Numbered from the stretch's first letter, positions 46,502 to 61,146 are shown. The stretch: 64,000 nt of DNA from Abelmoschus esculentus (GCA_035048815.1 JAUCBN010000055.1:255501-319500); one strand, 5' to 3'. Numbers and translations: made by a program. Notes: generated from the letters alone by a model not told the origin.

Positions 46502-49085
46502 CTAGGTTATCCTCCTTGATTTTTGTGTGATGACCGATTCTGAGTCGGTGCCTGTCCTGTGAATGCCCCAATAAAAGAGTGTCTGACCGAGACAGGATCC
46601 AGGTGGCGTGTGACCAACCGGATCGTGATTCTTGCTTGCTGACAGGAATTTATGAAAACGACTACAATTGCAGTCATGGGGACAATATGGAAAACAAAAA
46701 GTAGCCAGATCTTCCATAAGAATTAAAAATGACAATATGGGTATGAACTATGAAAAATATTAAATAAATATTAAATTTATAATGTTATTATAAATGCATT
46801 AATTATTATTAAAACAATGATACTAAATATTAACTACAAACATGGCCTAATATATAAGGTGATAAGATCTACCCTAATTTATTTTATTTATTTTTGTTGT
46901 CATGAAAATCCCCCATAATTCCCAATTCATGTCTACATCAATTACTCCATGAGAGTCAATGGCCATAAAATTAAGGAGACAAAATCTGAAGAGGCGTGGA
47001 GTTGATTGGTGGATCAAGACGGTACATAACGATAAATACAGTAAACTTATAGCCTGTAGACTGTAGTTGTAATCTTGAAATTAGGCTGGCAGTACGTCAG
47101 GATGTGGACCATGTCGTTTTAATCTCCCATGCCCCAGCCCAATCAATGCGATTATTGGGTTCAATTTATGCGACCAAATCCAAATGAGCCAACCCATATA
47201 AATCAAAACAATCAACTCCCAACTTACAACATCAGGGAGGGGAAGGAAATCATATGAAAATGGATGTGGACTTGTTGGTTTTGCAAGGACTTGAGTAGGT
47301 GTCCGGTAAGAGAATTTTTAAGTACCAAATTAGACAAAAAATGATGTTCATGTACTAATTTGAAAGAATAAGTCAAGATTATGTACCTAATTGGACCCAA
47401 CAAAAAGTACCAAATTTAATATTAAAACTAAATTCTGATCCCTAATTGGGAGAAAGAAATTTAGATACTAAATTATATCTTTAAACTAAATTCAGGTACC
47501 GAAATATATATTTACCCAATAAGTTTTGATTGGTTTTCTTTAATGGGAATTATGGATTGGTTCACATGGAATCACGTGGAGACCTTTTAAGTAGCGCAAA
47601 AGAAAGATTATAGTTGTACGGTTGCATGATGTACGGTGCGACCCACAAAGTTTCACGTAGGAAGTTCCACTAACGCTAATTATGGTCAAATATTGATTTT
47701 CATCCTTATATTATGTTTATATTTGAGATTTAATCTTTTCCTTTTTAGTTGATATAATTCGATCATTTATTTTGTAATGTCATTATTATTTAGTTCACTA
47801 TAGAAAACTTCTAGTAAGCACACTTGAAATAACATCCTATATGTTTCAATAATAAAGTTCCCAACAAAGCTAAGACTCAATTGATAACATCGATGTGAAT
47901 TTTTAAATAATACATTCTAACTTATCTCGACGACATGATTTTTATACCAAAAATAATATTGTAAGAATTTGACTAATGTCCGAACTGATCAGATTATAAG
48001 TTTATGGTTCAATAATAATTAAATAAAAATTATAATCAAGTGAATCGTCATGTTAAGTACTATATTTTGATTTTTTTTAATGATTCATGACGATTCATTC
48101 TAATTCTTCTTTTATCCCAGAATTGATTTGATCAAACTGCTACTTTTACTTCTAACGATTCAATCAATCATTCCGATTGAATTCATGGATGAAAGATGCA
48201 TTTTCAAGAAAAACACATACTTAAGGATGTTAATTGTTAAATGATCACCACTATTTTAAAAGTAAAGGGATCATACTTCAACAAATTAAGGGATAAAACT
48301 ATATTTCAAAATTTAGAAATAAAGGAGGACTAAAATACAATTAGACCAAAAATATTCACAATGGATAGGGTGTTTTAATAAGCATGATTGCATGAAGATG
48401 TCGATCAAGTGGATGCACGGAAAGTCAAACAAACGTATCTGAGTTGTCCAATAAAATAATTGCATCCCAAACCCTCAATTTCCATGAAATTACAACCCAA
48501 CACATCCTTTTCTACATTGAATCAGATTTGACCCCCAAACAAAAATATTATCATTTTCCCATCGACTTTCCCTTTAGTCATATTCAATGCAGACTTAGTA
48601 GTTGCCTTGAAGTCTCCTACTATAAACTCTACTGTTTCTTACGATACGTATAAGTTACGTGTCAAAGTATAGCAGCCGTATTTTCTTAGACTGATTAATG
48701 CAGAATACTCCACATAAATTATCCCCTTTGTTTTATTGTGGGGAAAATATTTTATACGTTTGTATTTCTTCAAGATTATAGATTACTCCTTGTTTTGTTG
48801 AGTTGTATAGTATTCTTCACTGTTGTTTAAAGATATGGATTTAATGATATTTGTAAACAAGTTGGGGGACTAATAGTGTAATTAATCATTTTAAAAAGAA
48901 ATAGATAGTGTTTACTCGAAGATCTGAACTGGATGATTCAAAATGGAACGATAATAAAAGCAAGAATGACTTTTTGTGTGTGTTCTAAGTTCTAATCCTT
49001 ATTCTCACAAGTCACAACAAATTACAAAAATATGAACATGTAATCTCCTTTCGACAGTACAAGAAAGTTGTCTCTAAGATCTTAA
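46502..49085. other. Intergenic between the retrotransposon and the WRKY gene
   Basis: AT-rich, with repeated phrases such as tactaatttg and gtacctaattgg around 47310-47500 that resemble decayed small elements. The end is the WRKY 3' UTR. No gene supported. Confidence 0.5.
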
Positions 49086-51414
49086 TCATTGTCTGTTGTT
49101 TGAAGTGTTGTTGTTGTTGGTAGTGTTGCTGCTGTTGTTCGTGTGAGAACCGCTGATGATGGATGTGATGGCGGCTGCAAGGGCGGCGGTGAAGTTAGGA
49201 TCATTCGTGATGGCGGCCGTGGCGGCGCTAACCGTGGCGGCCAATGAAGGCTTTTGAGTCTGCTGCTGCAATTGTGGGTGCGGGACTTGGTGTTGGTGGT
49301 GGCCTAATTGTGAAGACCCCATTTCTTGTGACAATTGCAGGCCTGAGAATTTTGACTGATTATACAATGGCTGACCAAAAACTTGAGGGAAACTTTGGGG
49401 TTGGCCGGGGATAGGGACTTGGAATTGCGGAGGCTGCTGTGGTGGTGGTGGGGTTCGGCATTGTAGAGGGTTCGGTGAATGTGTGAGGTCCAATGTCACG
49501 GTCGGGAACGGGGCCGAGGCCGATATGGTTGCCATGCTTGAGGAGCATGGAAGGATTGCCCTGGCAAGCAAGTTTTGGTTCATGATGCCATCAGCACTTG
49601 GCATTGACCCTGAAAGCAACATGCTAGCGGCTGCTGCCGTTGTCGATGCCATTGCCATTGCTGCCGGTGGAAGTGGGTGATTGTGGTTGCCCTCGTATGT
49701 TGTTATCAAGATTGTTCTATCATCCGCGCAGCGTTGAACCTGAGATTAATCATTCAAAAATAAGTTAGCTTTCAGGCTTTGAAATCTAGACAAGAACCAA
49801 ATGGAACATGAAAAAGGGTTAATTACACCATACTCGAACATGTATTTAATTCCTAATAATAAGACTGAATTAGAACACTTTGAAGTTATGGACCAATTTA
49901 GAACTTCAGCCATCGTTTGAGGAGTTTCTTCCAATTAACCCTTAAAAATGAACAAGAGGAAGATTGAAACTTACTTGTTTCCGGACAGGACAACCAACAG
50001 CCATTGTGCATCGGTAATAAGCTCGAGGACAAGGGTTCCCTTTAGCCATCTTCTGCCCATATTTTCTCCATTGGCATCCATCGGAGATCTGTACATAAAA
50101 AAATAATAATCAATTAGTTTCTCAACAATCTGACAATTTTACAGTAAAAAAAGAGGTTGAAACAAGCTATAACAATTAACACATACCATAGGAGCTTCGG
50201 ATCGAGCTCGAACCGAAACACGGGCTTTCCTCATGATAGCCTCTGTGGATTGATCGATCAGTTTCCCTGGATTCAGCTTCGGGGCTTTGCTATTAGTTTC
50301 CCAACTCTCTGATTCGGGGCTCTCTTCTTTACCAATTCTTTTCTCCACGTTGTTCTGAGGAGTCCCTGAACGTGTTCTTTCTTCCGATGTTGAATGAGTC
50401 AACAACATCTCGGCAGTTTCGGCTCCACCGGAGGGGTGTAGATCTAGTATTTTCAAAGGCATAACCTCTTCACTATGTTTCTTCTCTTCGGATTTCACTT
50501 CTTGAACCTGAAATTCCATACAAGGAACATAATATCTCATGTCAGCAGCTGGATCGTGTAGTAAGAAGTTCGATATTTCTAACGAATCGAGATCCATTCT
50601 ATAATAACCTGATGTTGTTCTTGGGTGGTTTCGGATTCTTGGTTTCTTTTCTGTTGCATTAAGGTGACAAGGTGCATCTGGAGAGCAGTGTAATTGTTGC
50701 TGACATGGCTCAGCATGTCCTTAAGCTTTTGATTCTCAGCATTCATACGTTTCAGCTCCACTTGTAACTGCGCCAGCTGAGGACAAGTGAAACAACAAAA
50801 CTATTCAGTTGGTCGAATCAAAAAGCAGGACTAAATTTTAAAATTCAAAGAATGCAGTGTCTAAAGAAAAAATTAGACCCAAAAAAGAGTGTTTTAATTT
50901 TTATAGTTTCATCCTCTTACTTCATCTTTGGCTCGCCGGTCTTCCATATCCGATGAAATCCCATCATCAACAGTCGATTGATCACTTCCGGCCGTCAGAA
51001 GAAGCAACCCGGTCTATAATTACAAAGAAAAAAAATCCATAATTAATTACAATTAAAGAAAAAATAAACAAAAAAGGAAGGGAAAATAATACTTACATTT
51101 ACATCCAAATCCGATGCCGGAGCGGGTTCGCCATGTTCCTTCTTAACACGATCATCATCAACGACCGTGGATTTCTTATCTGAGAAAAAGTCAACCTCAT
51201 CGACATGAATCCGGGTATCATCCGACGGCGACGAAGAAGAAGCGGAGGTTCCCCTGCGGTCGTCTCTGAACCCAGCGAGGCTAACCGGGAACTGAAACAT
51301 GTCTCGTTGCTTGTTCGACCTGAAGAAAAGATCCTTTTCGGAGCTTTTTTTTCTTGAGAAAAAACTACTAGTAACAGGATCGGATTCAAGTGTGAGACCC
51401 CATCCTTTGTCCAT
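49086..51414 (-). CDS. WRKY transcription factor, group IIb (WRKY6/31/42/47-like)
   Basis: Six exons on the minus strand, 51414-51097, 51013-50921, 50776-50609, 50507-50187, 50088-49975 and 49739-49086, encode 555 residues. It has an N-terminal acidic/Ser-rich region, a leucine-zipper-like coiled coil in exon 3 (LAQLQVELKRMNAENQKLKDML), a basic stretch, and one WRKY domain at about 301-360 with WRKYGQK at about 307-313 and a C-x5-C...H-x-H zinc site. Zipper plus WRKY and the intron placed within the domain after VRKQ (the V-type position) define group IIb. The C-terminal half is rich in Ala, Pro, Gln and Asn. Arabidopsis relatives act in defence, senescence and phosphate responses. Which paralogue it matches is not resolved. 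Confidence 0.93.
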
Positions 51415-51822
51415 AAATCAAACAAAAGTTACGAAAGAGCTACGAGAAAACACGAAAGGGAAAGAAAGCTTGGAAAAAGACGAGAAATTGTGTGAAATCT
51501 GTGAAGTCTTGGAACGGTGCAATGGGGTCGCCTATAAAAAGGGTTCGGGATTTGGAACGAAGACCATGATTTTTAAAATTAATATAAAAATTATAAAAAA
51601 ACTTAATTTTAATATTTTTTATATATGCTAAATTTTTTACGTTTATAGTATCAAAATTTTATACTTTTAAAATTTTTAATTTTTTATAAAAAATTTAGTA
51701 CATATTAAAATTTTTATAAAAAATTCGATGTATTTTAAGAAAATATATACTAAATTTTTTATAATATTTTTTTGGATTTTTATTATTTTCTTGTTTTTCT
51801 ACGTCACGTTCCCAGCTGTCTC

Positions 51823-51828
51823 TTGACC
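51823..51828 (+). promoter_or_regulatory. W-box upstream of the WRKY gene
   Basis: TTGACC, the WRKY-binding core with a C, about 410 bases upstream of the WRKY start codon. Further TTGAC cores occur near 52165 and as an inverted pair near 52379-52393. Self-regulation is common in this family; here it is inferred from motifs only. Confidence 0.4.
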
Positions 51829-52488
51829 TTTTATTCCCTCTCGCTTTCCCCTTGTGGAAACTTGAGCAAACAACTCTTTTGCCCCATTGCACTTTTCGGA
51901 CCATCCTAATTCCAAGTGGAGTAGAGTTGATGGTGATTTTTTGGTAAAATTATGCTTTTGATCCCTATATTTAAATTCGAGACGTTGTTTAAAGGACTAT
52001 CACACTTTAATTGACATCATCTGGTATCTTTATTTTTATAATAATATAATTATTCTAGTTAAAATTTATGTGTAAAAAATGTTTTTGAGAAAAAAACTTT
52101 CATAAATATTTTAACTATTATATATTATAAAAGTGAAAGGACTAAACTATGTCAAAATTATAATTTGACTTTGTCTCGTTGAGTAAGGTTTTTTATTTCA
52201 CACTTTCTTTCATAGTAGAAGGATCAAAATTCAAGTAATCATTAAACCTCGAATTAAAGAGGGACTGAAATTATAATTAAACCTAATTTAGAAATTTAGT
52301 ATATGGTTCACCGCACCGGAGTGTGCGGCGCGTTTCATGTGTTTTTTAAAAAGAAAAACAAAGCAGATGTAAAGCCAAGTCAACGAATTTGACGGCCCAG
52401 CTCTCTTATAAGACCGGTGAATGGCTGGACACTGGACAGTGCCTTGATCTTTCCTAGGCCCCACGTTAGCTTCCCATTACCCTATAAA

Positions 52489-52739
52489 TGAGAAATTATA
52501 TCATGGCCCGATTCACCATATTAACTATGGTCCTATTTAATTATAATCACTCATTTAATCATTAATTTTTAATTTATTTTTTAACTAATAAATTTTTACT
52601 CATATTTTTTTATATCATTTTAAAAATATAATTTTTGAAAATTATATTAATTACATGGCTGATTAGTGAGGGAATGTATGGTTTTCATTGATTAAGGACC
52701 ACGACTAACATGATGAGCCGGACCTATGATATAATCTCT
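52489..52739. mobile_element. Mutator-like MITE, copy 2, with a 9-bp target duplication
   Basis: The element is flanked on both sides by ccctataaa (52480-52488 and 52740-52748). Its left end reads tgagaaattatatcatggcc and its right end reverse-complemented reads agagattatatcataggtcc, and the arms remain similar for about 45 bp. A 9-bp duplication and AT-rich non-coding interior fit Mutator-type MITEs. The interior resembles the element at 31384. Confidence 0.75.
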
Positions 52740-55700
52740 CCCTATAAAGATGATATAATTTCATAAATTTTATATTGTATTCGTTTTAATTAGAGAAGAG
52801 ATAAGTATAATTTCATAAATTTTACGTTAACACTATTTGTTATGGGTAGTGAGTAGGTAATGAATTTGAGATCTTATTCATATTATATTCCTCCGTATCT
52901 ATTTGTCTATTAACTATACATTAAATGAAATTTGGACTATTTATGTTTAGAGAGTTTGATTATACCTTTTATTATGGTATTCTATGAACTTAATTAATTT
53001 AGTTTGAAAAAATATAGAATCAAACTATATTAGAATATGATAAATAATTACAATTAAATTTATATAAAAACTTAAAATTTCGACTTGAATTTTAAAAACT
53101 CAACTCGAATTAAATAAATTTCAAATAAAATTTAAATTATAAAATATGATGATTTAACTTAAATAACTCAAAAAAGTTTATTTTAACTCGAATATTTATC
53201 TTTATATTGAACAAGCTAGCCATATGAACTGCTACCTTCACAACCTGGAAATCCAAGTCCTTGTGAAAGCTCTAGCGAGTCCTTATCATTTAAATTAAAA
53301 TCTCATTTCAACCAATCAAATATTTGAGTACTTAATGATCCCAACACCCTTATCCTTGCATGATTTTTTTAATACTGACCTTAGTCGTCGAATTATACCA
53401 TTTTTTATTTTGGTACCTATTTTATAATGTCTACAAATAAAAACATGACACATTGTACATGACATTATTAATGACACAGTGAATAATAAGATGACACATG
53501 GATTAAGTCTTAGCTGGCACTTTGGCTAAGTGAAGTCATGAGCTTGTAGTAGGGACTGAGATATATTATAAAATTTTAGGGAGATGTAGCTAAAAATTGT
53601 GTGAAAAGAGATTCAATTGGATACTTAATTTTCTTGTTAATTTAATCCAAGAATAAACAGACTTAAAATGAATTATTATTTTTTCACAAACAACAGGGAC
53701 AAAGTCAAAAATTAATTTAAAATATTAATTTAATAATATTTAAGAAAAAATAATTATTTATAAATGAATATTTTAAAAGGGATATCATTTTATTTATAAA
53801 ATGATGTTATTTATATATATTAAATTATATATATATAAATTATATCGAAAAAATATTTTCCAAAAAAAAAATATCATCATACATCTTATTCTGTTACACA
53901 GCACCGTTGTCCATGAGTAATAGTGCAATTCTCCCAATTAACTAAAGGAGAGAAGTCATGGATGTCCCCTAACTATGCGCATGCACCCAATCGAGTATCA
54001 AGATTTGAGTTTTATTCGATAAATAATATATTAATATTATTTTTAAAATTCTATAAATTCGGATACATATCGTAAATTGATTTTTTTTTTTCAAAATCTG
54101 GTGACAACTTGCATTTGGTTTCGTTGCCTCCTCTAAGTGTTTTATTTGTGTTTCTTTTTGAAAATTAGAAGATGGTCTGTGTAGTAAAAGGCCAAAAGTT
54201 GATGACCAAATTTGAATTGTTTGTCCCCAACAATATGCTTTTATATAGCTTCCTTTATTTACCAGGACTTCCCCGACCCCGAGGGTTCTTCCAAACAAGT
54301 GTCGACATCGAAGCAAGGAAAAAGAAAACAAAGGATGTCGGCATAATTTGACAATTTTGGTCGGATACAAAGACTTATTGCACTGGCCACTGGTGTTTGG
54401 TTTGGTTAATTTGGACTTAGAAAATCCCATGCAGGCACATTGTCTTGTTCATATACTGGAATCTAACCCACGATACCTTAATATGTCGACAAGATCGAGT
54501 TCTTAAGATTTAAAGTGTTCAAGTTTAAATCTTATTTTAAATTTATTACAAAGTAGACGTATCTATTCTTACATATTCTTAACTTTCAAACTACACTCCA
54601 CCGTTGGTTATATATTCAAATTTTCAACCATAAAGAACACAGATCCGTTCAAAAGTTCCTTTAAAAAAGCATAGTCGTTGTCTCCTGCTCATGGTCAGTT
54701 CATATTGGCATGGATTCAAGAAAACGTGGGCTATACAACAAGAAATTCAATAGGTTAAACCATATTGGGGTATCAGATTCTCTGGGACAGAGTTAAGGTT
54801 TAATATTAAAAGGGCAAGAGTCTATTAAACAATTTAAAAATTGAGAGGGATAAAAACCCTATTTAATTAACATTTAAACTAAAAGAATTAAAAAAGCAAT
54901 TATACAAAAAAATTTAGGAGGGGCAACAACCCCTCCCACTCCCTACACAGTTCCGTCCATGCAGATTCTTGCATATGCTTCTAGTTGAGTGAGATGTTCA
55001 AATTTTCTTTCATCTGTTTTAAATGTATGTTTCTTACAATAAGTTTTAAACAATGTCCAAAATCCCAGGTCAAAGTAATGTCTGCCATTTCTGGCGAAAG
55101 GTTGAAGAAAGGTGCCGTAGCAGACATGTGGGAAGAAAACATAGACCAAAGTTCGGTCAATTTTATAATTATTGTATCTCCCATGCACGTAATATTATAT
55201 TCGTAGATGCATGCATGCATGTGATTTGAAAATATGTATGTATTGACTTACGATTTATGCACGGAGACATATATTAGACTAAGGACGGATGTTTACTCAA
55301 ACACTTAATTTGATTCGAATTTCATAAATTCAATATAATTAAACAAAAAATCAAATAAAATATAAATTATAAAAGAAGATATATAAATTCAAATAACTCA
55401 AATTTTTTGATTCAACTCGATTGAACACTTAATCTTACATATATACACTATAAAATTATTTGTAAGATATATAACGATGCAAAAATGAATAAACGAATTT
55501 TGTTCAATTAAAGTCGTTCCCCCACCTCGCAACTGGTCTCATTTGTGCATTATCTCTGCTATTATAAAATCAACTATCATAAAAAAAACTCGAACCCTAA
55601 AATCACTTTTTTTTTTCAAACTTCGCGTATTCAAACTCTTCCTTTTCTTTTTCTCATCTCTTCGCTAAGCCTAAGACAAATGTGGGAAAATTTGTGTGTT

Positions 55701-57744
55701 GTTTGATTTTTATCCCCCCAGTGTGGGTGGATTTGTATGTGACATGAGTATTATACCCGACCAAGTACTTGATTGACGGCTTTTCAACACCGTCACCCAT
55801 GATCTTGTTCACGATGTAAACGGAGACAAAACAGAAAATAATACAAGCTCTTGTCACATTGGTAGACTCTTTTGGTAGATTACTACATGTTTTATTATTG
55901 GTGGGAAAAAATGGCAGACCATGACAAATTAAAGACGAGGACAAAATTAAAATTAAATTATAAAATTTTTTCCTTATAAAAATTATGAACTTTTAAGTAC
56001 AAATATTGATTTTATAAATATTTTGACGAACAATATTTAAACTAGCATTCGGACAGAACTTGTGTTACAAAATCATTATTATATTTTCGAAAAATAAGTC
56101 GTATAGGATGTATAATATTAATATATATTATTATTTGTTTTGTTTGGTGATGAATATTTTATTTTTATTTTTCTTAATTTATATCATATCTATTTTTATG
56201 ATAGTTCTTTTGTACGTTTTTATAGTAATTCATTTGTATATTTTTATAGCAATTGAAGTGTCTTTGAGAAAATTATTAAAAATTTTAAATTATTTAAACT
56301 CTATTTTATAATTTTTTCAAAATCAAATCAAATTTATAAATTATAATTTAAATAAAATCGAGTAAAATTCATTTTTTTTAAATTCGACAAACTGGAAAAA
56401 TGGATTTGGTTAATTGGAAACCCTAAAGGTCCAACTGATACAAAAGGACCAATTAAAACTAGGCCTAGAGGGCCCGAATCTCAAAATCTTGTTGGCTCTT
56501 AAATATCCTTAGAAACTATCCAACTCATACGCTTTAAATCCAAGTCCAAAAGCGTCAAAAACGGCATCGTTTCATGCCAACCAACTACATTCATATCAAC
56601 ATTCAACAGAATCTATTGAAACTCCAAAAATCACGACCTTTACCGCCACGTACTAGTTTCAGTTTAACCCGCGAAATCCATCGCCCTGAATCCACTGCAC
56701 CATAACAACCGTCCATTTTCTTCATCCAACGGCGTTAAACCGACAAAGATAGCAAACGCCAACGCTCGAAAGCATGGAATCATTATCCCCTGTAGCCTAG
56801 TTTTTCAAGCTGTTAAGTGTTACTTAATAATTTCTGGTAGAAATATAGGAAATTGTGTGCCTCGTTATCATACCAATTTTATCTAACCGTCGAAATACCA
56901 GCACGTGGTAAAGATCAACGGCCGAGGGCTAAGGAAGTGACAGGTAACGAAAATTTGAAGTCCTTTCTGTTTGTTTCTCGGGATTCTGGTTCCCTACCGT
57001 TATATATTTTCTCTTTCTGATTCCATTTTTGCTTCACCTAATCGTTTTTACCTGTCTCTTTGTTTGCTTCGTCTAAGCTGTAAGCATTATTCTATCTGTT
57101 CCTCTATTTTCTTCTTTATTTTTTCGCTTTTGTTCTTCATAGTTACTGTTTATGCTTATATTTTTTTGCCGATTGGATTATGTTAGTGCAATGTGAAGTA
57201 GCGAAGCTTTACGATTTTTTCTTGAAAATATCTTCAATTTTTCTTAGTTTGATCGATCATTTTTGCTTTATATTGTTGATCGGCTCATTAACGGTGGCAT
57301 TTGAAATTTGCAATAAACGTTTATTTGCTATCCTTTCAGTTCTTTGCTTGATGAATCAAACTTGTTGAGCTGATATCAAGTATGAAATGAGACTGAATTT
57401 TTTTGAGCTGACCGGAGATTAGGATTTAATATGAGTTTTGAAGGACTAAATAGTTGTTGAACTTTGCTTCTTCTTTAGTGCTAAATTAGCTATAGCAGTT
57501 TGAAATTGAGAAGTATATGTATGTACGGAACTATGGGAAGCTGAACACAGTAAAATATTTAAAATGTTTTAATTAATGTTTAAAGGTTTTAGGAATTTAG
57601 GACTTGCCTGGTTCAGTGTTATGGAAGATGATGCTGATATTAGCATTCCGTCATACATGCAGACTGCATGCATCTCTTTCTATGCTCTTATGTGGATTAT
57701 CTAACAACCGAGTGTGATGTGGGCATGTGGCTATATAGGGTAAT

Positions 57745-60700
57745 ATGGGAACGGCGTTCAATGTAGTTGTGCTGTTGCTGTTTATCTCCTCCCTTTTGTT
57801 TCCTGTCGTGATTGCATCTAGTGATGGGTTGGTTAGAATTGGGCTGAAAAAGATGAAATGGGATCAGGAGAACCGGCTTGCTTCTCGACTTGAGTCCAAG
57901 GATAGAGAGGCTCTCATAGCATCTATGAAAAAGTATCGCTTCCATAATAATTTAGAAGACTCTGAGGAGGTGGCTATTGTTGCCTTGAAGAACTTCATGG
58001 ATTTCCTGTACTACGGTGAAATTGCTATAGGAACTCCACCACAGAAGTTCACTGTGATATTTGACACTGGCAGCTCAAATTTGTGGGTACCATCAACTAA
58101 GTGTTATTTCTCGGTGAGCCCCTGTATTTATGTTTACCATGAATGTTTAGGGAAAAATTGTTTGCCTTGATAGTTTGGAAAGCAAACTAGTTTTGGAGCA
58201 AAAGATTTATGTTCATACATTATGGTGTAGGTTGCATGTTATTTCCATTCCAAATACAAGGCAAGTGCATCGAAAACATATAAGAAGAATGGTATGTCTT
58301 CTCTTTTTATTGCAATCAAAATTTAAATATAAACTTGTTCTTTATTTTAAGGACAAAAGAACAATCTTAAGTTCCTGATCATAAACATTTGAATAGTAAT
58401 ATGTGAATTTTTTATTTTTCAAATTAATGATGTGTGTTTCTGACATTCTTCAAGTACATACAGCTAGGTCAATTATAAATGCCGTGTTATATATGTTTGT
58501 CTCTGTGGTTGGTCTATTATTGGTAGGATTGACTTAAGCCAGAAGATTGTTATGGTTTCCTACCACTAACATTATGCATCCTTTTCTGGCCTATTATTAA
58601 TGAAATTGCACTGGATCTTTGTGTATCCAGTTTCGAATTGGCTTACTTGGTAAATGGAACTATGATGTCTTTTTCCCCTGGATGCTAAATAATTTAGTTG
58701 TATTATCATATTTGATGCAGGGAAATATGCTGCTATGCAATATGGCACTGGTGCAATTGCTGGGTTCTTTAGTCATGACAATGTTCAAATCGGTGACTTG
58801 GTTGTGGAAGATCAGGTTAGTGGAGCTAATCATCTTCACTTTCATTTTCCCGTGATATATTAGTTTCAAACTTTAAATTAGCTAACCTATTAATTATTTC
58901 CTATGCCAGGAATTTATTGAGGCTACCAAGGAGCCAGGTCTTACATTTTTGGTGGCCAAATTTGATGGGATATTAGGACTTGGGTTTAAGGAGATTTCAG
59001 TTGGGAATGCTGTCCCAGTTTGGTATGTTTTTAATTTACTTTTTCTTTGCTATCTAAGATTTTCTTAATGTTATGAGCTTATCTTGGACCACTTGTTTGT
59101 TTTACAGGTACAACATGATCAAACAAGGTCTTATCAAGGACCCAGTATTTTCATTTTGGCTTAACCCTAATGTAGAGGAAGAAGTGGGTGGTGAAATTGT
59201 GTTTGGTGGGGTTGATCCAAACCATTACAAGGGAAAACACATATATGTCCCTGTAACAAAAAAGGGCTACTGGCAGGTTGGCCTTTCAAAAAAAAATTAT
59301 GTGCAAATTAAAGGCTTTAGATATCGTTTTGTCTTTCTCATTTTTTTCTAAATTAACTTTTCATTTTGGTAGTTTGATATGAGTGATGTTCTCATTGGAG
59401 GGAAACCAACTGGTATGTTTCTTCCTGTGCATATTGTACTTTAACTCTGGGATTAAATAAGTACTTGATGTTCATCTTCACTTTTTTTTTCAAGCAACAA
59501 TATTTCTTGCATTGGTATTTGTGGCTCTAATTTGGGCAAATGCTATTCAGGGTATTGTGCTGGGGGCTGTGCAGCCATTGCAGATTCTGGAACTTCTTTG
59601 TTTGTCGGCCCAACAGTAAGCCATAATGCTTCATTGTTGGATGTTTTGATCAGTCTGTTGTTCAACAGACTAGCTGGCTTAGAATCATTTCGACCTGGGC
59701 TTTATAAGTGTTCTCAAAATTGAAACTATTCTACCAATATAATAATGGTGTCTGAAGACAAGCTGTAGCATTGCTCTTAAATGATTAAGAATGATCTCTT
59801 GAGGGGAGCTTTCTTAATGCTCTGACTGATTAATGCCACGCTCTTTCATCTTTGTTAACATGGTGATTCATGTGATTGCCGGCTATCTGTTTGTCTTGGT
59901 GCAGACTGTAATAGCCATGATAAACCGTGAAATTGGTGTCAATGGAATGGTTAGTCAGGAGTGCAAGGCTGTGGTTCAACAATATGGGCAAACCCTCATC
60001 AATTTACTTTTAGCTGGGGTGAATTCTAGTTTTACTCTGAATGTAAATTTTCATATAAAGTTCCAATCTGTATCCATTACTTGTAAACTTCAGTTGTGTG
60101 ATTGGTTTTAGGGTTCTATAGATACTTCACTTTTAATGACTGGTTTTCCCCTATTCTTTCACCACAGGCACAAGCAAAGAAAATCTGCTCACAAATCGGA
60201 TTGTGCATTTTCGATGGTGCTCGTGGTGTAAGGTCAGGCTCTGAGGTCTTTATGTGTATGTGTTGCCACTTAATACAGTCTTGTTACTTTGTTTAAAGCG
60301 GTAAACTAATGATGCTCAAATGTATTTTTATATAGCATTAGCATTGAGAGTGTGGTGGATGAGAGCAACAGCAGATCATCTCGAGTTCAAAACAGTGCCA
60401 TGTGCCCTGCTTGTGAGATGGCAGTTGTTTGGATGCAGAACCAATTAAGGCAGAATCAGACTCACAACACCATATTGGAATATGCCAATCAGGTGATATG
60501 TGATAAACATGATGGTCGTTGAATAGTTCGTGAATGCATTCTTTCCAATGCTTTGATTCTTACCATTCAATACTCGTGTAGCTCTGTGATCGGGTGCCAA
60601 ATCCTATGGGAGAATCTACTGTTGATTGCAGACTTGTTTTGTCCATGCCTACAGTTTCCTTCACTATTGGCAACAAAGTTTTTGACCTTGCCCCAGAAGA

Positions 60701-61146
60701 GGTAAGACCATGCTCTGGAAGACGCCTTCATCTGTTGCTTGAATGTTCATTTTATGCTCATGACATTTTGCCTATTTGTCATTCCTTAAACCTATATGAA
60801 TAGTTGAAAACTTAACCTACTGATGATTATTATACCTTGGTGGTTTAATCAGTATATTCTCAAGGTCGGCAAAGGTCCTCAAACGGAGTGCATCAGCGGC
60901 TTTACTGCTGTGGACGTTCCTCCCCCTCGTGGACCTCTATGGTACGACGACGACTATGAAGTTATTTTTTTTTTTTACAAAGTATCAAATAATGATCTTA
61001 TAGATATACCAATCCATTAGAACCGTTTTCCTATTATGGATTCTCTCTCTGTTTGATGCAGGATTTTGGGAGATGTTTTCATGGGCCGCTACCACACCGT
61101 CTTCGATTTCGGTAAACTGAGAGTTGGCTTTGCGGAGGCGGCATAA
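57745..61146 (+). CDS. Phytepsin-type aspartic protease with plant-specific insert
   Basis: Thirteen exons (57745-58113, 58231-58291, 58721-58815, 58910-59022, 59108-59276, 59373-59412, 59551-59615, 59905-60018, 60168-60232, 60336-60492, 60582-60701, 60853-60941, 61062-61146) give 513 residues, the length of Arabidopsis APA1. It has a signal peptide, a propeptide, first catalytic motif DTGSS at about 107, second DSGTS at about 294, and a saposin-like plant-specific insert between about 305 and 415 with its Cys residues (VSQECKAVV, KKICSQIGLC, MCPACEMAV, LCDRVP) and an N-glycosylation site (NQT). The C-terminus is ILGDVFMGRYHTVFDFG. The insert directs vacuolar sorting and membrane action in studied relatives. 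All borders are GT-AG. Confidence 0.95.

Larger units (their letters stand above)
51415..57744. other. Long divergent intergenic region between the WRKY and aspartic protease genes
   Basis: 6.3 kb, mostly very AT-rich. The WRKY promoter lies at its left end; the aspartic protease leader (57,000-57,744) at its right, possibly with a leader intron from the GTAAGCAT near 57,079. It contains a MITE at 52489-52739 and CATGCA repeats at 55208-55220. The frames at 53969-54430 and 54943-55220 on the minus strand show no conserved motif and AT-driven composition, so I do not call them. Confidence 0.5.

Noticed and set aside
46502..46735. 77-codon frame just past the 3' LTR
   Set aside because: No resemblance to retrotransposon or plant proteins and no conserved motif.
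53969..54430. 153-codon minus-strand frame in the WRKY-protease gap
   Set aside because: Composition is that of random AT-rich DNA and no motif or homologous block is visible.
54943..55220. Overlapping frames on both strands near 55 kb
   Set aside because: Both are short and mutually overlapping, with no conserved motif.
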